This document shows, one piece after another, positions 33,924-43,668 of a DNA stretch of 64,000 nt. Numbering within the stretch: the first letter of the stretch is position 1; each line of letters opens with the position of its first letter. Position numbers and translations under genes: made by a program. The notes beneath the pieces were generated by a model that saw only the letters and a list, made by a program, of their open reading frames with translations, ran no database searches and was not told the DNA's origin. The stretch comes from Lachnospiraceae bacterium Marseille-Q4251 (GTDB lineage Bacteria > Bacillota > Clostridia > Lachnospirales > Lachnospiraceae): the NCBI GenBank assembly GCA_018223435.1, contig JAGTTO010000001.1, positions 1,488,001 to 1,552,000 of the forward strand, read 5' to 3'.

Positions 33924-34544
33924 TTAGCGGATATAATTCGTCTTAATCGCCGGCTCCCTCTCCGGGAAGGTAATTCCGGCTTTCTTTCCGGCCTCGATGC
34001 ATTTGATGAGCCAGGCCATGTTGTTGCCGAGGGTACGCATGGTCTGGAGGCCTTCTTCGTCCTGTCTGACCTCGTCGGGGGTGTTGCCGTGTACCATGTT
34101 CCAGTACTGGGATGAGACTACGGGCATGTTGTTGATGGTGAAATATTTGTTGATCTGGTCGAAGCCTGCAGTTGCGCCGCCTCTTCTGCAGCTGACCACT
34201 GCCGCTGCGGGTTTGCCGGCCATCTTGCTGCCACCGCTATAGAAGGCCCGGTCCATAAAGGAAGTGAGCGCTCCGGAAGCGGAAGCATAATGAATCGGAG
34301 AACCGAAGATATAACCGTCTGCCTCTCCTGCTTTCTTCACAAATTCATTGACTACATCATTGCGGAAGCATTCGCCGTTTTTGCGACAGACGCCGCAGCC
34401 CACGCAGCCTGCCACGGGCTGGGTGCCTACCTGAAAAATCTCTGTCTCGATGCCCTGTTTTTCCAGAGCGGCTGCTGCTTCCTGAAGCGCCGTATAAGTA
34501 CAGCCCTTTGCCTTGGGGCTTCCATTTACCAAAAGTACTTTCAT
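33924..34544 (-). CDS. NAD(P)H-dependent FMN reductase / iron-sulfur flavoprotein family
   Basis: 206 aa, flavodoxin-like fold. The FMN phosphate loop is NGSPKAKGCTYTAL (8-21). CVGCGVCRKNGEC (about 47-59) is the compact cysteine cluster seen in family members with an iron-sulfur centre, and FGSPIHYASASGALTSFMDR (80-99) binds the flavin ring. It has its own promoter and a palindrome upstream that suggests regulated, perhaps redox- or xenobiotic-responsive, expression. The physiological electron acceptor is unknown. It ends 9 bp upstream of the histidine kinase gene start and may read into it. Confidence 0.87.
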   Translation of the reverse strand: MKVLLVNGSPKAKGCTYTALQEAAAALEKQGIETEIFQVGTQPVAGCVGCGVCRKNGECFRNDVVNEFVKKAGEADGYIFGSPIHYASASGALTSFMDRAFYSGGSKMAGKPAAAVVSCRRGGATAGFDQINKYFTINNMPVVSSQYWNMVHGNTPDEVRQDEEGLQTMRTLGNNMAWLIKCIEAGKKAGITFPEREPAIKTNYIR

Positions 34545-34601
34545 GATCTTTTCCTCCTGTTTTTCTAATCTCCCGGTCCGGATTTTCCCGATCCACTCTC
34601 C

Positions 34602-34681
34602 ATTATAGCAGAACCTTTTTTCAAACTCAATTTCAAAAAAATACCTTCATTTTTATTCATTCATACCATACCTGTATGAAT
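34602..34681 (-). promoter_or_regulatory. Flavoprotein promoter and upstream palindrome
   Basis: Minus strand TTGAGT (34625-34630), 17 nt, TATAAT (34602-34607). The palindrome ATTCATAC-N7-GTATGAAT (34659-34681) lies about 30 bp upstream and is a candidate operator. The rest of the 34682-34880 gap is AT-rich and holds nothing I recognise. Confidence 0.6.
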
Positions 34682-34883
34682 TATACAATATATTTAATTT
34701 TATTATTTTAAATACAGTTTTTCAATCTTTCAGTTCTCAGCAGCACTGCTTCAATGCGGTGATTTGATATATTTTTCACAGTTTTTCTCTTGTAAATTCC
34801 TTTAATTTTCGTTACTTTGTACTAAAATCTTGTCTGTTTTTTTGTTAGCTTTATACGATTTTCATTTATTTTTCATTTTTCTC

Positions 34884-34912
34884 TTGTTTGTTTTTCACAA
34901 ATCGTTTACAAT
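34884..34912 (+). promoter_or_regulatory. Promoter of the peptide-transport operon
   Basis: Plus strand TTGTTT, 17 nt, TACAAT, about 65 nt before the start. GCGCGCGC follows in the leader. Confidence 0.55.
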
Positions 34913-34976
34913 ACCAACATGATGATTCGCGCGCGCAAAAATGAGTCACTATCAACCATACAGAAAGGATATAAAC

Positions 34977-36530
34977 ATGAAAAAGTTAGTAGCTCTTATG
35001 CTTACCGGCGCTCTGGCATTCAGCCTTTCCACCGGAGCACTTGCTGATGAAGGAGCAAAATCTCCTGACAATGACATGGTCGTAGCCCTTCAGGCAGACG
35101 CGACTCATCTGGATCCCCACGTTTCCAGTAACGGTTATTCCAACACCATCACCAACGCAATGTATGAAACTCTCCTGACCTTTAATGAGAAATCCGAAGT
35201 GGTTCCCCTGCTGGCAAAGGAATGGAGCGTATCCGATGACGGTCTGTATTACACCTTCGTACTGAACGAGGGCATTCAGTTCCACGATGGCGAACCCTTC
35301 AACGCAGATGCTGTTGTTGCCGTTTATGAGCGCGGTCTTAACGACGATAGCCTGACCTTGAAAAGAAGCATCTCCAACTGGGAAAGTGTAACCGCTGACA
35401 GTGAATATCAGGTTACGATCAAATTAAAAGAAGCAAACAATACCTTTATCAATAAAATCACACAGGTTCGTATGGTCAGCCCGAAAGCAATGGAGCAGGG
35501 TAAAGATTACCTCGCAAAGAATTCCGCAGGTACCGGCCCCTTCATCCTTTCCGATCGTGTAGACGGCGGCTATACCAAACTGGTCCGCAACGAGAATTAC
35601 TGGCAGGAAGGCCCGGGCGTTGACACCCTTACCTTCACCGTAGTTCCCGAGGATGGTTCCCGTATCGCCATGCTGCAGACTGGTGAGGCAGACATCATTG
35701 ATCCGGTTCCGGCTATCGACGTTGCCAGAATCGAAGATGATCCTACCATCGTAGTTGACAACTTCCCGGGTATCACCTACCGTTATGTAACCCTGAACAC
35801 CGAAATGGAACTCCCGGACGGCAGAAAACCCTTTGCCGACAAGAGAGTCCGCCAGGCTCTGAACTACGCATTCGACAGTAACGCTTATGCACAGGTTGTA
35901 TTCAACGGTTTTGCCGTAGAGCCGACCTCCATCTTCTCTCAGAACATCATGTACTATTCTCCGCAGACTCCGTACACCCCGGATCTGGACAAAGCAAAAG
36001 AGCTCATGAAAGAAGCCGGCTTTGAGGATGGTTTCGATGTACAGATCATCGTAGATAACACCACAATCGAAATGAAAGGTGCTGAGTTTGTAAAACAGCA
36101 GCTCTCTCAGATCAATGTAAACGTTGAGCTTCTTGCCAACGAGTCCACCGCCAACGCAGAACTGACCAGCGCTCCTCTTGAGGATACCACCGTTCAGATG
36201 TGGTATGTAAACTGGGGTTCCGGTTCCTACGAGGCAGACGGATCCATGAGAAATATCCTCCACGGCGATAAGATGCCGCCGGAAGGCTATAACACCGCAT
36301 TCTGGAACAATGAAGAGTTCAATGAACTTCTGGACAGCGCCCTGAAAATGACTGACACCGAAGAGATCGCAGAAGCTTATGCAAAAGCTCAGGCTATTGC
36401 TTGGGAAGAGTGCCCCTGGATCTTCCTTGGAAACAACAACACACTGACTGCTCATAAGAGCTATGTATCAGGCATCAAATATAAACCTGCCGGTGAGCTG
36501 ATTTTCCAGACCATCAGCATGGATCACTGA
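34977..36530 (+). CDS. Peptide/nickel-type ABC binding protein (DppA/OppA)
   Basis: 517 aa from ATG 34977 (AAAGGA upstream). Signal peptide MKKLVALMLTGALAF then STGALADEGAKS, again without a lipobox cysteine. The SBP_bac_5 fold is clear: NTITNAMYETLLTFNEKSEV, LAKEWSVSDDGLYYTFVLNE, QFHDGEPFNADAVV, GTGPFILSDRV, KRVRQALNYAFDSN. It presents di- or oligopeptides to the Dpp-type permeases encoded downstream after a terminator that should make it the most abundant product of the operon. Confidence 0.93.
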   Translation: MKKLVALMLTGALAFSLSTGALADEGAKSPDNDMVVALQADATHLDPHVSSNGYSNTITNAMYETLLTFNEKSEVVPLLAKEWSVSDDGLYYTFVLNEGIQFHDGEPFNADAVVAVYERGLNDDSLTLKRSISNWESVTADSEYQVTIKLKEANNTFINKITQVRMVSPKAMEQGKDYLAKNSAGTGPFILSDRVDGGYTKLVRNENYWQEGPGVDTLTFTVVPEDGSRIAMLQTGEADIIDPVPAIDVARIEDDPTIVVDNFPGITYRYVTLNTEMELPDGRKPFADKRVRQALNYAFDSNAYAQVVFNGFAVEPTSIFSQNIMYYSPQTPYTPDLDKAKELMKEAGFEDGFDVQIIVDNTTIEMKGAEFVKQQLSQINVNVELLANESTANAELTSAPLEDTTVQMWYVNWGSGSYEADGSMRNILHGDKMPPEGYNTAFWNNEEFNELLDSALKMTDTEEIAEAYAKAQAIAWEECPWIFLGNNNTLTAHKSYVSGIKYKPAGELIFQTISMDH

Positions 36531-36550
36531 TCCTGAAATAAACGGTAAGA

Positions 36551-36577
36551 AAGGGAGTGTTGCAGCACTCCCTTTTT
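36551..36577 (+). terminator. Intrinsic terminator between binding protein and permeases
   Basis: AGGGAGTG-ttgcag-CACTCCCT followed by five T. It probably leaks, since the permease genes have no promoter I can see. Confidence 0.8.
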
Positions 36578-36640
36578 AAATGCTTAATTTCAAAGATGAA
36601 CTGCCTGCAAAATCCGCAGTCCATCCTGACGGAGGTATGT

Positions 36641-37561
36641 ATGAATCGCTATTTTGTCAGAAGGTTGCTTGCAACCATTCCACTGATGTTCATCATTTCG
36701 ATCTTTGTCTTCATGTTCATTCATCTGATCCCCGGTGATCCGGCAAAAACCCTCGCAGGCGTAGAAGCCAGCGTGGAAGAGGTGGAAGCGATCCGTGAAG
36801 AATTCGGCCTGAATAAGCCGATCCTCGTCCAGTATGTGGACTATATGAAAAATCTTTTCCACGGAGATATGGGCCGCAGCCTGAAATCCAATCTCCCCGT
36901 CACGGAAATGATTGCATCCCGTATGCATTACACCCTGAGGCTCGTCGTCGCGGGCATGATCTGGGCGCCTTTCCTCGGAATCTTCATCGGCGTGCTCTGT
37001 GCGATCTTCCGTGGAAAATTTTTCGACCACTTCGGAATGCTTTTCGCCATCACCGGCCTTTCCGCTCCCGGTTTCTGGCTGGGTCTGATGGGCATCGAGC
37101 TTTTCTCCGTCCGTCTTGGCCTTCTGCCCACCACAGGTCTTGACACCTGGAAGGGTTACATTCTTCCTTCCCTGGTAATGGGAACCGGAATCATGGCTGT
37201 TCTGGCCCGTTACTCCCGTTCCTCCATGCTGGAGACCCTGCGTGAGGACTATGTGCGTACCGCCAGAGCCAAAGGTCAGAAGGAATTCTGGGTAATGTTC
37301 TCCCATGCATTCCGCAACTCCCTGATCCAGATCGTAACGATCATCGGTCTGCAGATCGGAGGTCTTCTCTCCGGTTCTGTTATCACAGAGAACATTTTCT
37401 CCATCCCGGGACTTGGCCGTCTTCTCGTAGACTCCATCGGCTATCGTGATTATCCGGTTATCCAGGGACTTCTGATGATTTTTGCACTGCAGTACGTTCT
37501 CATCAATCTGATCGTAGACATGCTTTACGGCGTGATCAATCCGAAGATCCGCTATGACTAA
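36641..37561 (+). CDS. dppB: Peptide ABC permease, DppB type
   Basis: 306 aa, start at ATG 36641 with GGAGG 6 nt upstream rather than at earlier in-frame starts. Six helices. N-terminal RLLATIPLMFIISIFVFMFI and HLIPGDPA are hallmarks of DppB/OppB, as is the EAA loop YVRTARAKGQKEFWVMFSHA and FSIPGLGRLLVDSI near the end. It forms the membrane channel with DppC, 17 bp downstream. Confidence 0.95.
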   Translation: MNRYFVRRLLATIPLMFIISIFVFMFIHLIPGDPAKTLAGVEASVEEVEAIREEFGLNKPILVQYVDYMKNLFHGDMGRSLKSNLPVTEMIASRMHYTLRLVVAGMIWAPFLGIFIGVLCAIFRGKFFDHFGMLFAITGLSAPGFWLGLMGIELFSVRLGLLPTTGLDTWKGYILPSLVMGTGIMAVLARYSRSSMLETLREDYVRTARAKGQKEFWVMFSHAFRNSLIQIVTIIGLQIGGLLSGSVITENIFSIPGLGRLLVDSIGYRDYPVIQGLLMIFALQYVLINLIVDMLYGVINPKIRYD

Positions 37562-37578
37562 TGGAAAGGAAGATTGCC

Positions 37579-38499
37579 ATGTCAAACACAACAAACGAAC
37601 AGGACCGCAAAGAATTTTCCTTTGAGGAAAATTTTATCGACGAAACTATCATTGCTGACAAGAGCAGCAAAACCAAAGAATTTATCAAAAAATTCATGAA
37701 AAGAAAAACCGCAGTCGCCGGTTTTATCGTAATTGTTTTCCTGGTATTTCTGGCCATCTTCGGCCAGTACCTGGCTCCCTATGATCCGGACGCTTACGAC
37801 TATTCCAACATGCTGGCAGGCCCCAGCGCCGCCCATCTTTTTGGAACCGACCATTACGGCCGCGATATCTTAAGCCGTCTTCTCGCAGGAACCCGCCTGA
37901 CCTTAGGCGTTTCCCTCTCCTCCGTAGTTGTGGGTGCAGCCCTCGGAACCGTCCTCGGACTTCTGGCCGGTTATTACGGCGGCATCATTGAAAGCCTTGT
38001 TATGCGTGCTTCCGACGTGCTTTTCAGTTTCCCGGACATCCTGCTTGCCATCGCCATTGTAGCTCTTCTGGGCCCTGGTATCATCAACGTGTTTATCGCC
38101 GTTATGGTCTTCACCGTGCCCAGCTTCGCCCGTATCATGCGAAGTGCCACCCTGGCCGTCAAAGGTTCCCTCTATGTGGAAGTTGCCCAGAGTCTGGGCT
38201 GTAAGGACAGTCGTCTTCTGTTTGTACATATTTTCCCGGGAACCATTCAGTCCCTGATCGTCAACTTTACCATGAGAATCGGTTCCGCCATCATGGCAGC
38301 TTCCTCCTTAAGCTTCCTGGGCTTCGGAGCAAACGTGACCGACCCCGAGTGGGGAGCAATGCTCTCCCAGAGCCGAAGCTACCTGAACGTGGCGCCGCAT
38401 ATGGTGTATTTCCCGGGTCTGGTAATCTTTGTCACAGTTCTTGCCTTCAACCTTTTCGGCGACGGACTCCGTGATACCCTTGATCCGAAGATCAAATGA
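37579..38499 (+). CDS. dppC: Peptide ABC permease, DppC type
   Basis: 306 aa from ATG 37579, which has GGAAAGGAAG upstream; the earlier ATG at 37561 overlaps the dppB stop. N-terminal cytoplasmic tail, then KTAVAGFIVIVFLVFLAIFG and APYDPDAYDYSNM, GTDHYGRDILSRLLAGTR (classic OppC_N/DppC block), and the EAA loop YVEVAQSLGCKDSRLLFVHI. Partner of DppB. Confidence 0.95.
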   Translation: MSNTTNEQDRKEFSFEENFIDETIIADKSSKTKEFIKKFMKRKTAVAGFIVIVFLVFLAIFGQYLAPYDPDAYDYSNMLAGPSAAHLFGTDHYGRDILSRLLAGTRLTLGVSLSSVVVGAALGTVLGLLAGYYGGIIESLVMRASDVLFSFPDILLAIAIVALLGPGIINVFIAVMVFTVPSFARIMRSATLAVKGSLYVEVAQSLGCKDSRLLFVHIFPGTIQSLIVNFTMRIGSAIMAASSLSFLGFGANVTDPEWGAMLSQSRSYLNVAPHMVYFPGLVIFVTVLAFNLFGDGLRDTLDPKIK

Positions 38500-38515
38500 T
38501 GAAAGGAGCAAACTT

Positions 38516-39490
38516 ATGTCCCAGGAAAATTTACTGGAAGTCAAACATCTTCGCACGGAATTTTTTTCCAGCAAAAAGAGCAGCGTCACCGCTGTCGATG
38601 ATGTGAGTTTTGATATAAAAAAAGGAGAGATTGTCGGTCTCGTAGGTGAGTCCGGCTGTGGAAAAAGCGTTACCTCCCTCTCCATCATGCAGCTTTTAAA
38701 AGATACCCCGGGTAAAGTCACCAACGGAGAAATCATTTTCCAGGGCCGCAATCTTCTTGATGCCTCCAAAAAGGAAATGCTGGACATCCGCGGCGACAAG
38801 ATGAGCATGATCTTTCAGGAGCCCATGAGCAGCCTGAATCCTTCCATGCGTATTGATAAGCAGATGATCGAGGGAATCCGTCTCCATACCCCGCTTACCA
38901 AGGCTGAGGCCAGAAAAAAAGCGGCCGATATCCTCTCCCAGGTCGGTATCCCTGATCCCCAGCGTGTGCTGAAAAACTATCCCCATCAGCTCTCCGGCGG
39001 TATGAGCCAGCGTGTCATGATCGCCATGGCCATGAGCTGCGAACCGGATCTTCTGATTGCCGACGAGCCTACCACCGCTCTGGACGTTACCATTCAGGCC
39101 CAGATCCTGGAGCTGATGAAAAAGATCCAGCAGGACAAGGGCATGAGCATCCTCCTCATCACCCACGATCTCGGCGTTGTGGCTGAGATGTGTTCCCGCG
39201 TCATCGTTATGTACGCCGGAAAGATCGTCGAGGAAGCTCCCGTGGAGATCCTCTTTGCCAACCCGACCCATCCTTACACACAGGGCCTTATTGCCTCTGT
39301 GCCGAAGCTTGGTTCCGGCGTAAAGATTCTTCCCAGCATCCCCGGAAGCGTACCGGATCTCTCCGCTATGCCCAAGGGCTGCCGTTTCGCTCCCAGATGT
39401 AAATACGCCACCGAAAAATGTCATCAGGAACAGCCTGAACTTCTTTCCGTAGGCGAAAAACAGAAATGCCGCTGCTGGCTTAAACACTAG
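38516..39490 (+). CDS. dppD: Peptide ABC ATPase, DppD type
   Basis: 324 aa from ATG 38516 behind AAAGGAG. Walker [10 protein letters not shown]-loop [12 protein letters not shown], signature LSGGMSQR, Walker [14 protein letters not shown] and H-loop THDLG are all present. The C-terminal oligopeptide-transporter extension has [14 protein letters not shown], a cysteine cluster that binds an iron-sulfur centre in some relatives. It powers the importer together with DppF. Confidence 0.96.
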   Translation: MSQENLLEVKHLRTEFFSSKKSSVTAVDDVSFDIKKGEIVGLVGESGCGKSVTSLSIMQLLKDTPGKVTNGEIIFQGRNLLDASKKEMLDIRGDKMSMIFQEPMSSLNPSMRIDKQMIEGIRLHTPLTKAEARKKAADILSQVGIPDPQRVLKNYPHQLSGGMSQRVMIAMAMSCEPDLLIADEPTTALDVTIQAQILELMKKIQQDKGMSILLITHDLGVVAEMCSRVIVMYAGKIVEEAPVEILFANPTHPYTQGLIASVPKLGSGVKILPSIPGSVPDLSAMPKGCRFAPRCKYATEKCHQEQPELLSVGEKQKCRCWLKH

Positions 39491-39507
39491 AAAACGAGGG
39501 ATAATTT

Positions 39508-40476
39508 ATGGAACCGTTACTTTCTTTAAAACATGTGTCAAAAACCTTCCCGGTGGGCAAAACGATCCTCGGAAAACCGGATAAATTTGTCCATGCGGTG
39601 AATGACGTCAGCTTTGACGTATACAAAGGAGAGACTTTCTCCATCGTTGGAGAGTCCGGCTGTGGAAAAAGTACCACCGGCCGTCTCATCAACCATCTTC
39701 TGACTCCCGACAGCGGAGAGATCAAATTCATGGGCCAGGAGATCTCCCATCTCACCCAGGATCAGATGCGTCCTTTAAGAAAGGATGTCCAGATGATCTT
39801 CCAGGATCCGGCAGGAAGCCTGAACCCGCGTATGCGCGTGGAAGACCTCATCGCAGAGCCGCTCCTGATCCACACCGATATGAGCAAAGCCGAGCGGATG
39901 GAAGTTGTTCATGAGCTCCTCGGCATCGTAGGCTTAAGCCCGAAACACGCAAAGCGTTATCCTCACGAGTTCTCCGGCGGTCAGAAACAGCGTATCGGAA
40001 TCGCCCGGGCCCTGACCGTAAAACCGAAGCTCATCATCGCCGACGAGCCCATTTCCGCTCTGGACGTTTCCATCCAGGCCCAGGTGCTGAACCTCCTCCA
40101 TCATCTGCAGGAGAAATTCGATCTGACCTACGTTTTCATTTCTCATGACCTCTCCGTCGTGGAAATGATCTCCGACCGGATCGCCGTTATGTACCTCGGC
40201 TTCGTTGTGGAGACTGCTCCCAAGGAAATGCTTTATCAGGCTCCGATGCATCCTTACACCCAGGCTCTTCTCTCCGCCGTTCCGATTCCGGATCCCGGCC
40301 ACAAGAAAGAGCGGATCATCCTGGAGGGAGATATCCCCAGCACCATCAATCTCCCCAAAGGCTGTCCCTTCGCTGCCAGATGTAAAAAATGCATGCCACA
40401 ATGTCTGGAGAAACGTCCCCAGACCAAAGAAGTGGCTCCCGGCCATCTGGTTGCCTGCCATCTCTACGATAAATAA
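39508..40476 (+). CDS. dppF: Peptide ABC ATPase, DppF type
   Basis: 322 aa, 17 bp after dppD. Walker [13 protein letters not shown], signature FSGGQKQRIGIARAL, Walker B LIIADEPISALDV, and the C-terminal CPFAARCKKCMPQC cluster. Second ATPase of the importer and last gene of the operon; a terminator follows directly. Confidence 0.96.
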   Translation: MEPLLSLKHVSKTFPVGKTILGKPDKFVHAVNDVSFDVYKGETFSIVGESGCGKSTTGRLINHLLTPDSGEIKFMGQEISHLTQDQMRPLRKDVQMIFQDPAGSLNPRMRVEDLIAEPLLIHTDMSKAERMEVVHELLGIVGLSPKHAKRYPHEFSGGQKQRIGIARALTVKPKLIIADEPISALDVSIQAQVLNLLHHLQEKFDLTYVFISHDLSVVEMISDRIAVMYLGFVVETAPKEMLYQAPMHPYTQALLSAVPIPDPGHKKERIILEGDIPSTINLPKGCPFAARCKKCMPQCLEKRPQTKEVAPGHLVACHLYDK

Positions 40477-40482
40477 TTTCAA

Positions 40483-40523
40483 AGCCTCAGCTGACCTGCT
40501 TCGTCAACTGAGGCTTATTTTTT
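40483..40523 (+). terminator. Terminator of the peptide-transport operon
   Basis: AGCCTCAG-cTGAC pairs with GTCA-aCTGAGGCT around CTGCTTC, followed by a T-rich tract. Confidence 0.9.
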
Positions 40524-40534
40524 GCATAAAGTGC

Positions 40535-40563
40535 TTGAAACAAACATGTGTTCGTGTTATACT
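40535..40563 (+). promoter_or_regulatory. Promoter of the DUF4317 gene
   Basis: Plus strand TTGAAA, 17 nt, TATACT, about 55 nt before the start codon. Confidence 0.75.
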
Positions 40564-40615
40564 TAGGACACGACAGGGGCAGGCCCCTCTACTATTGAAA
40601 TGAGGTTTTCTACTT

Positions 40616-41779
40616 ATGAATAAAAAAGAAATTGCAGAGATCAAAAAACAGTTCACCCCGGACCGCTGTGCCATCACCCGGATCTGCGGCTGCTATGTGA
40701 ACTCCGAGAAGGAGAAGCAGCTGGAAATGAAAGAGGCTTTCCTCTCCCTCTCCGACGAGGAAATGTTCAAATATTTCGATATCTTCCGGAAAACTCTCTC
40801 CGGCACGATCGGAAAGAACCTTTTAAATATGGAATTTCCGCTTCAGCAGGAGCTGGAGGGCGGCACTCAGGAATTTCTCCTGAAGCTCCGTGACAGCGGA
40901 CTCAAAGACGAGGAACTTGTGACCCAGTTTTACGATCGGGTGATCTCCTCCTATGATTTCGGCGAAAATTATCTGATCCTTCTCATCCACGCCGCCTACG
41001 ACATTCCCGGCAAAACCAACGACGGCCTCGATATGGACGATGCCTCCACTGATGTCTACCAGTATGTGCTCTGCAGCATCTGCCCGGTGAAGCTCTCCAA
41101 GGCAGCTCTCTGCTACAATGCCCAGAATAACACCATTGAGGAGCGTATCCGGGACTGGATCGTGGATATGCCTTCCCTGGGTTTCCTCTTCCCGGCTTTC
41201 AACGACCGTAATACCGACCTTCACGGCCTTCTCTACTATTCCAAGAACGCTGAGGAGCTCCACCAAACCCTCATCGACGAGATCCTGGGCTGCGTGACGC
41301 CCCTCTCCGCCAAAAGCCAGAAAGAGACCTTCAATTCCATCATCCAGGAGACCCTCGGTCCTGACTGCGACTACGAGGCCGTAAAGACCATCCATGAAAA
41401 GATCACAGAGATGGTGGACGAGCATGCCGATGAGCCCGAGCCCCTGACTCTGGACAAATACGAGGTGAAAAAGCTCCTCCAGGAGGGTGGCGCGACGAAA
41501 GAGGATTTGGAAGATTTCGACGAACGCTACGACGACTCCGTCGGAGAAAAGTCTTCCTTCCTGGCTTCCAACATCAGCAGCGCCAGAAAATTTGAGATCA
41601 AGACTCCCGACGTCGTGATCCAGGTGAATCCGGAACGCACCGACCTCGTGGAAACCCAGGTCATCGACGGCAGAACCTATCTCATGATCGAGGTCACCGA
41701 TTCTGTGGAGGTGAACGGTCTCAGCGTCCGCCCCATCTCCCATAACAGAAAAAAAGAAAACGCTTCGCCTCTCGACTGA
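40616..41779 (+). CDS. DUF4317 family protein
   Basis: 387 aa, soluble and acidic. KKEIAEIKKQFTPDRCAITR and ICGCYVNSEKEK at the N-terminus, AYDIPGKTNDG and SICPVKLSKAALCYN are marks of DUF4317, a family common in Clostridia with no assigned function. It has its own promoter and stands alone between the peptide operon and a convergent two-component pair. Confidence 0.87.
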   Translation: MNKKEIAEIKKQFTPDRCAITRICGCYVNSEKEKQLEMKEAFLSLSDEEMFKYFDIFRKTLSGTIGKNLLNMEFPLQQELEGGTQEFLLKLRDSGLKDEELVTQFYDRVISSYDFGENYLILLIHAAYDIPGKTNDGLDMDDASTDVYQYVLCSICPVKLSKAALCYNAQNNTIEERIRDWIVDMPSLGFLFPAFNDRNTDLHGLLYYSKNAEELHQTLIDEILGCVTPLSAKSQKETFNSIIQETLGPDCDYEAVKTIHEKITEMVDEHADEPEPLTLDKYEVKKLLQEGGATKEDLEDFDERYDDSVGEKSSFLASNISSARKFEIKTPDVVIQVNPERTDLVETQVIDGRTYLMIEVTDSVEVNGLSVRPISHNRKKENASPLD

Positions 41780-41832
41780 CACGTTTTCCCATGCGAAAGG
41801 GCAGCCTTATCAGCTGCCCCGCATCTTAAAAT

Positions 41833-43668
41833 TTATCCCACTTCTGCTGCTCCTGTGGAGCTGTTTTCCGTCTTTGGAAAGCTCATTCTCGCCTTGAATA
41901 GATCACCATCCGCTTCTATATGGAAGCTTCCCCCCTGAAGCTCCACAAAGCTTTTTACAATCGCAAGGCCAAGGCCGCTTCCTTCTGTATTTCTGGATTT
42001 GTCTCCGCGCATAAACCGTTCCGTCAGTTCCTCCACATCCATGGTCAGCTCATCCCTCGAGATATTTTTCAGGACGATCTCCGCCTGATCTCCATTATCA
42101 TAGAGATTCAGGTAGGCCCTTGTCCCGGGCAGCGCATATTTGCAAACGTTGGTCAGGAGATTTTCCAGGCAGCGGTAGGTCTTTTCCCCGTCCAGCTCCA
42201 GATGGATCTCCTTCTCTGGAACCGAAACCCGGCAGTCGATCTGCGCTTCCTTCAGCCGGTCCTCCAGCTCGAAAGCCGCCTGCCGCACCAGCTCGGTCAG
42301 GTTCAGCACTTTCTTTTCTATCTTGATATTTCCGCTGTTCGCCTTGCTCACCTCGAAAAGATCCTCGATGAGCTGTTTCAGACGAAGAGATTTCCGGTCC
42401 AGAATATCAATATACTTCTTTCTGTCCTCTTCTGAAATGGTCTCGTCCTTCAGAAGATTTACATAAGTAATGATGGCCGTCAGCGGCGTCTTGAGGTCGT
42501 GGGAGACGTTTGTGATGAGCTCCGATTTCATATTCTGACTCTTGAGCTCTTCCTCTACAGCCTTCTGAAAGCCCGCCTGTACCTTGTTAAGCTCCTGCTT
42601 CAGCGGCTCAAAGATTCCCGCATCCTCCGTAATCACGGTCTCCAGATCTCCTGCCGCCAGTTTTCTGGTGCTCTCCAGCAGGATCTGATATTTGCTCCTG
42701 ATCACTCTGGTATATTTTTTCAGCACGAAGAAGAGAATCACCGTGTAGACAAGCAGCGCCATCACGCCGAAATTTCCCAGAATACAGCAGACCAGAACAA
42801 TGACCAGGTTCAGCCCCAGGACCTTAAACAGGATCCGGTCCGAGGTGGAAGTAAGGTCGATATCCTCCAGTGTCACCGCACAAAGTCTGAAAAAGCCCTT
42901 TATCTTCCGGTAAATCCATCTCACAGCCTTTACCACCGTACCGATGATCGTCTTCCAGAACCAGCGGACCAGCTGCACGGTCCAGACCCGTTCCAGAAAA
43001 TAGCGCTTCGGCCCCAGTGTCACCACCGCCCGGAAGCTTAAGACCGCCACAAACCAGAAACTGTAGAGCAGTGTCCAGAGTCCGAACTGAATAAGATAAG
43101 AGAACTGCTCCAGCATATAAACCTCATCTGAATAGAAGAAAAAGTCGCTCAAGATTCCCAGCATTGCATAATAAGTATAGAGGGGCGAGAGAGCCAGAAA
43201 AATATTGAGCTCCAACGGCATTTTTCCAAAAATCCCGGTTCCGACCCCCAGTGAAGGGATCAGCGGAAGCAAAAGAGCCGCCAGCGCCAGAAGCACAGTC
43301 ACACAGCTCACCAGAATCGGAAGACCGGACTCCGCAAGAACCGTTCTCCAGCTCACATAGATCCATTCGTCATAGCTGTTCTTATAAACGAAGTCCTTTG
43401 TCTCCCCATAGGGATTCTCATAATAGACTTCCAACTGGACATCCGACTCTGTGTCTGTCTCCGTTTCCGCCTCAATGGGCTGGTCCTCCCCCAGGTTTGC
43501 GGAAGTCTCCGCCTCCGCTCTGTCTCGGTAAACGTTCATCCGCTCCTCAGCCCCCATCCGTAATCTTGGATAGCAGATGATCGTCCCCGCTGCCAGCACC
43601 ACCACCACCAGAATACAGAGCAGATTGCCCAGCCATTTTTTACTGTTTTTCGATTTTGTATCCAACAC
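41833..43668 (-). CDS. Membrane sensor histidine kinase (HisKA type)
   Basis: 611 aa. One N-terminal helix (about 12-32), a ~85-residue outside segment rich in acidic residues, then a block of about five more helices (about 110-330), followed by a linker and the kinase core: VSHDLKTPLTAIITYVNLLK with the phospho-acceptor His, LTNVCKYALPG (N box) and GSGLGLAIVKSFVELQGG (G box). The multi-helix sensor resembles kinases that watch the envelope. It overlaps the OmpR-type regulator gene by 29 bp and is its partner. Confidence 0.92.
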   Translation of the reverse strand: MLDTKSKNSKKWLGNLLCILVVVVLAAGTIICYPRLRMGAEERMNVYRDRAEAETSANLGEDQPIEAETETDTESDVQLEVYYENPYGETKDFVYKNSYDEWIYVSWRTVLAESGLPILVSCVTVLLALAALLLPLIPSLGVGTGIFGKMPLELNIFLALSPLYTYYAMLGILSDFFFYSDEVYMLEQFSYLIQFGLWTLLYSFWFVAVLSFRAVVTLGPKRYFLERVWTVQLVRWFWKTIIGTVVKAVRWIYRKIKGFFRLCAVTLEDIDLTSTSDRILFKVLGLNLVIVLVCCILGNFGVMALLVYTVILFFVLKKYTRVIRSKYQILLESTRKLAAGDLETVITEDAGIFEPLKQELNKVQAGFQKAVEEELKSQNMKSELITNVSHDLKTPLTAIITYVNLLKDETISEEDRKKYIDILDRKSLRLKQLIEDLFEVSKANSGNIKIEKKVLNLTELVRQAAFELEDRLKEAQIDCRVSVPEKEIHLELDGEKTYRCLENLLTNVCKYALPGTRAYLNLYDNGDQAEIVLKNISRDELTMDVEELTERFMRGDKSRNTEGSGLGLAIVKSFVELQGGSFHIEADGDLFKARMSFPKTENSSTGAAEVG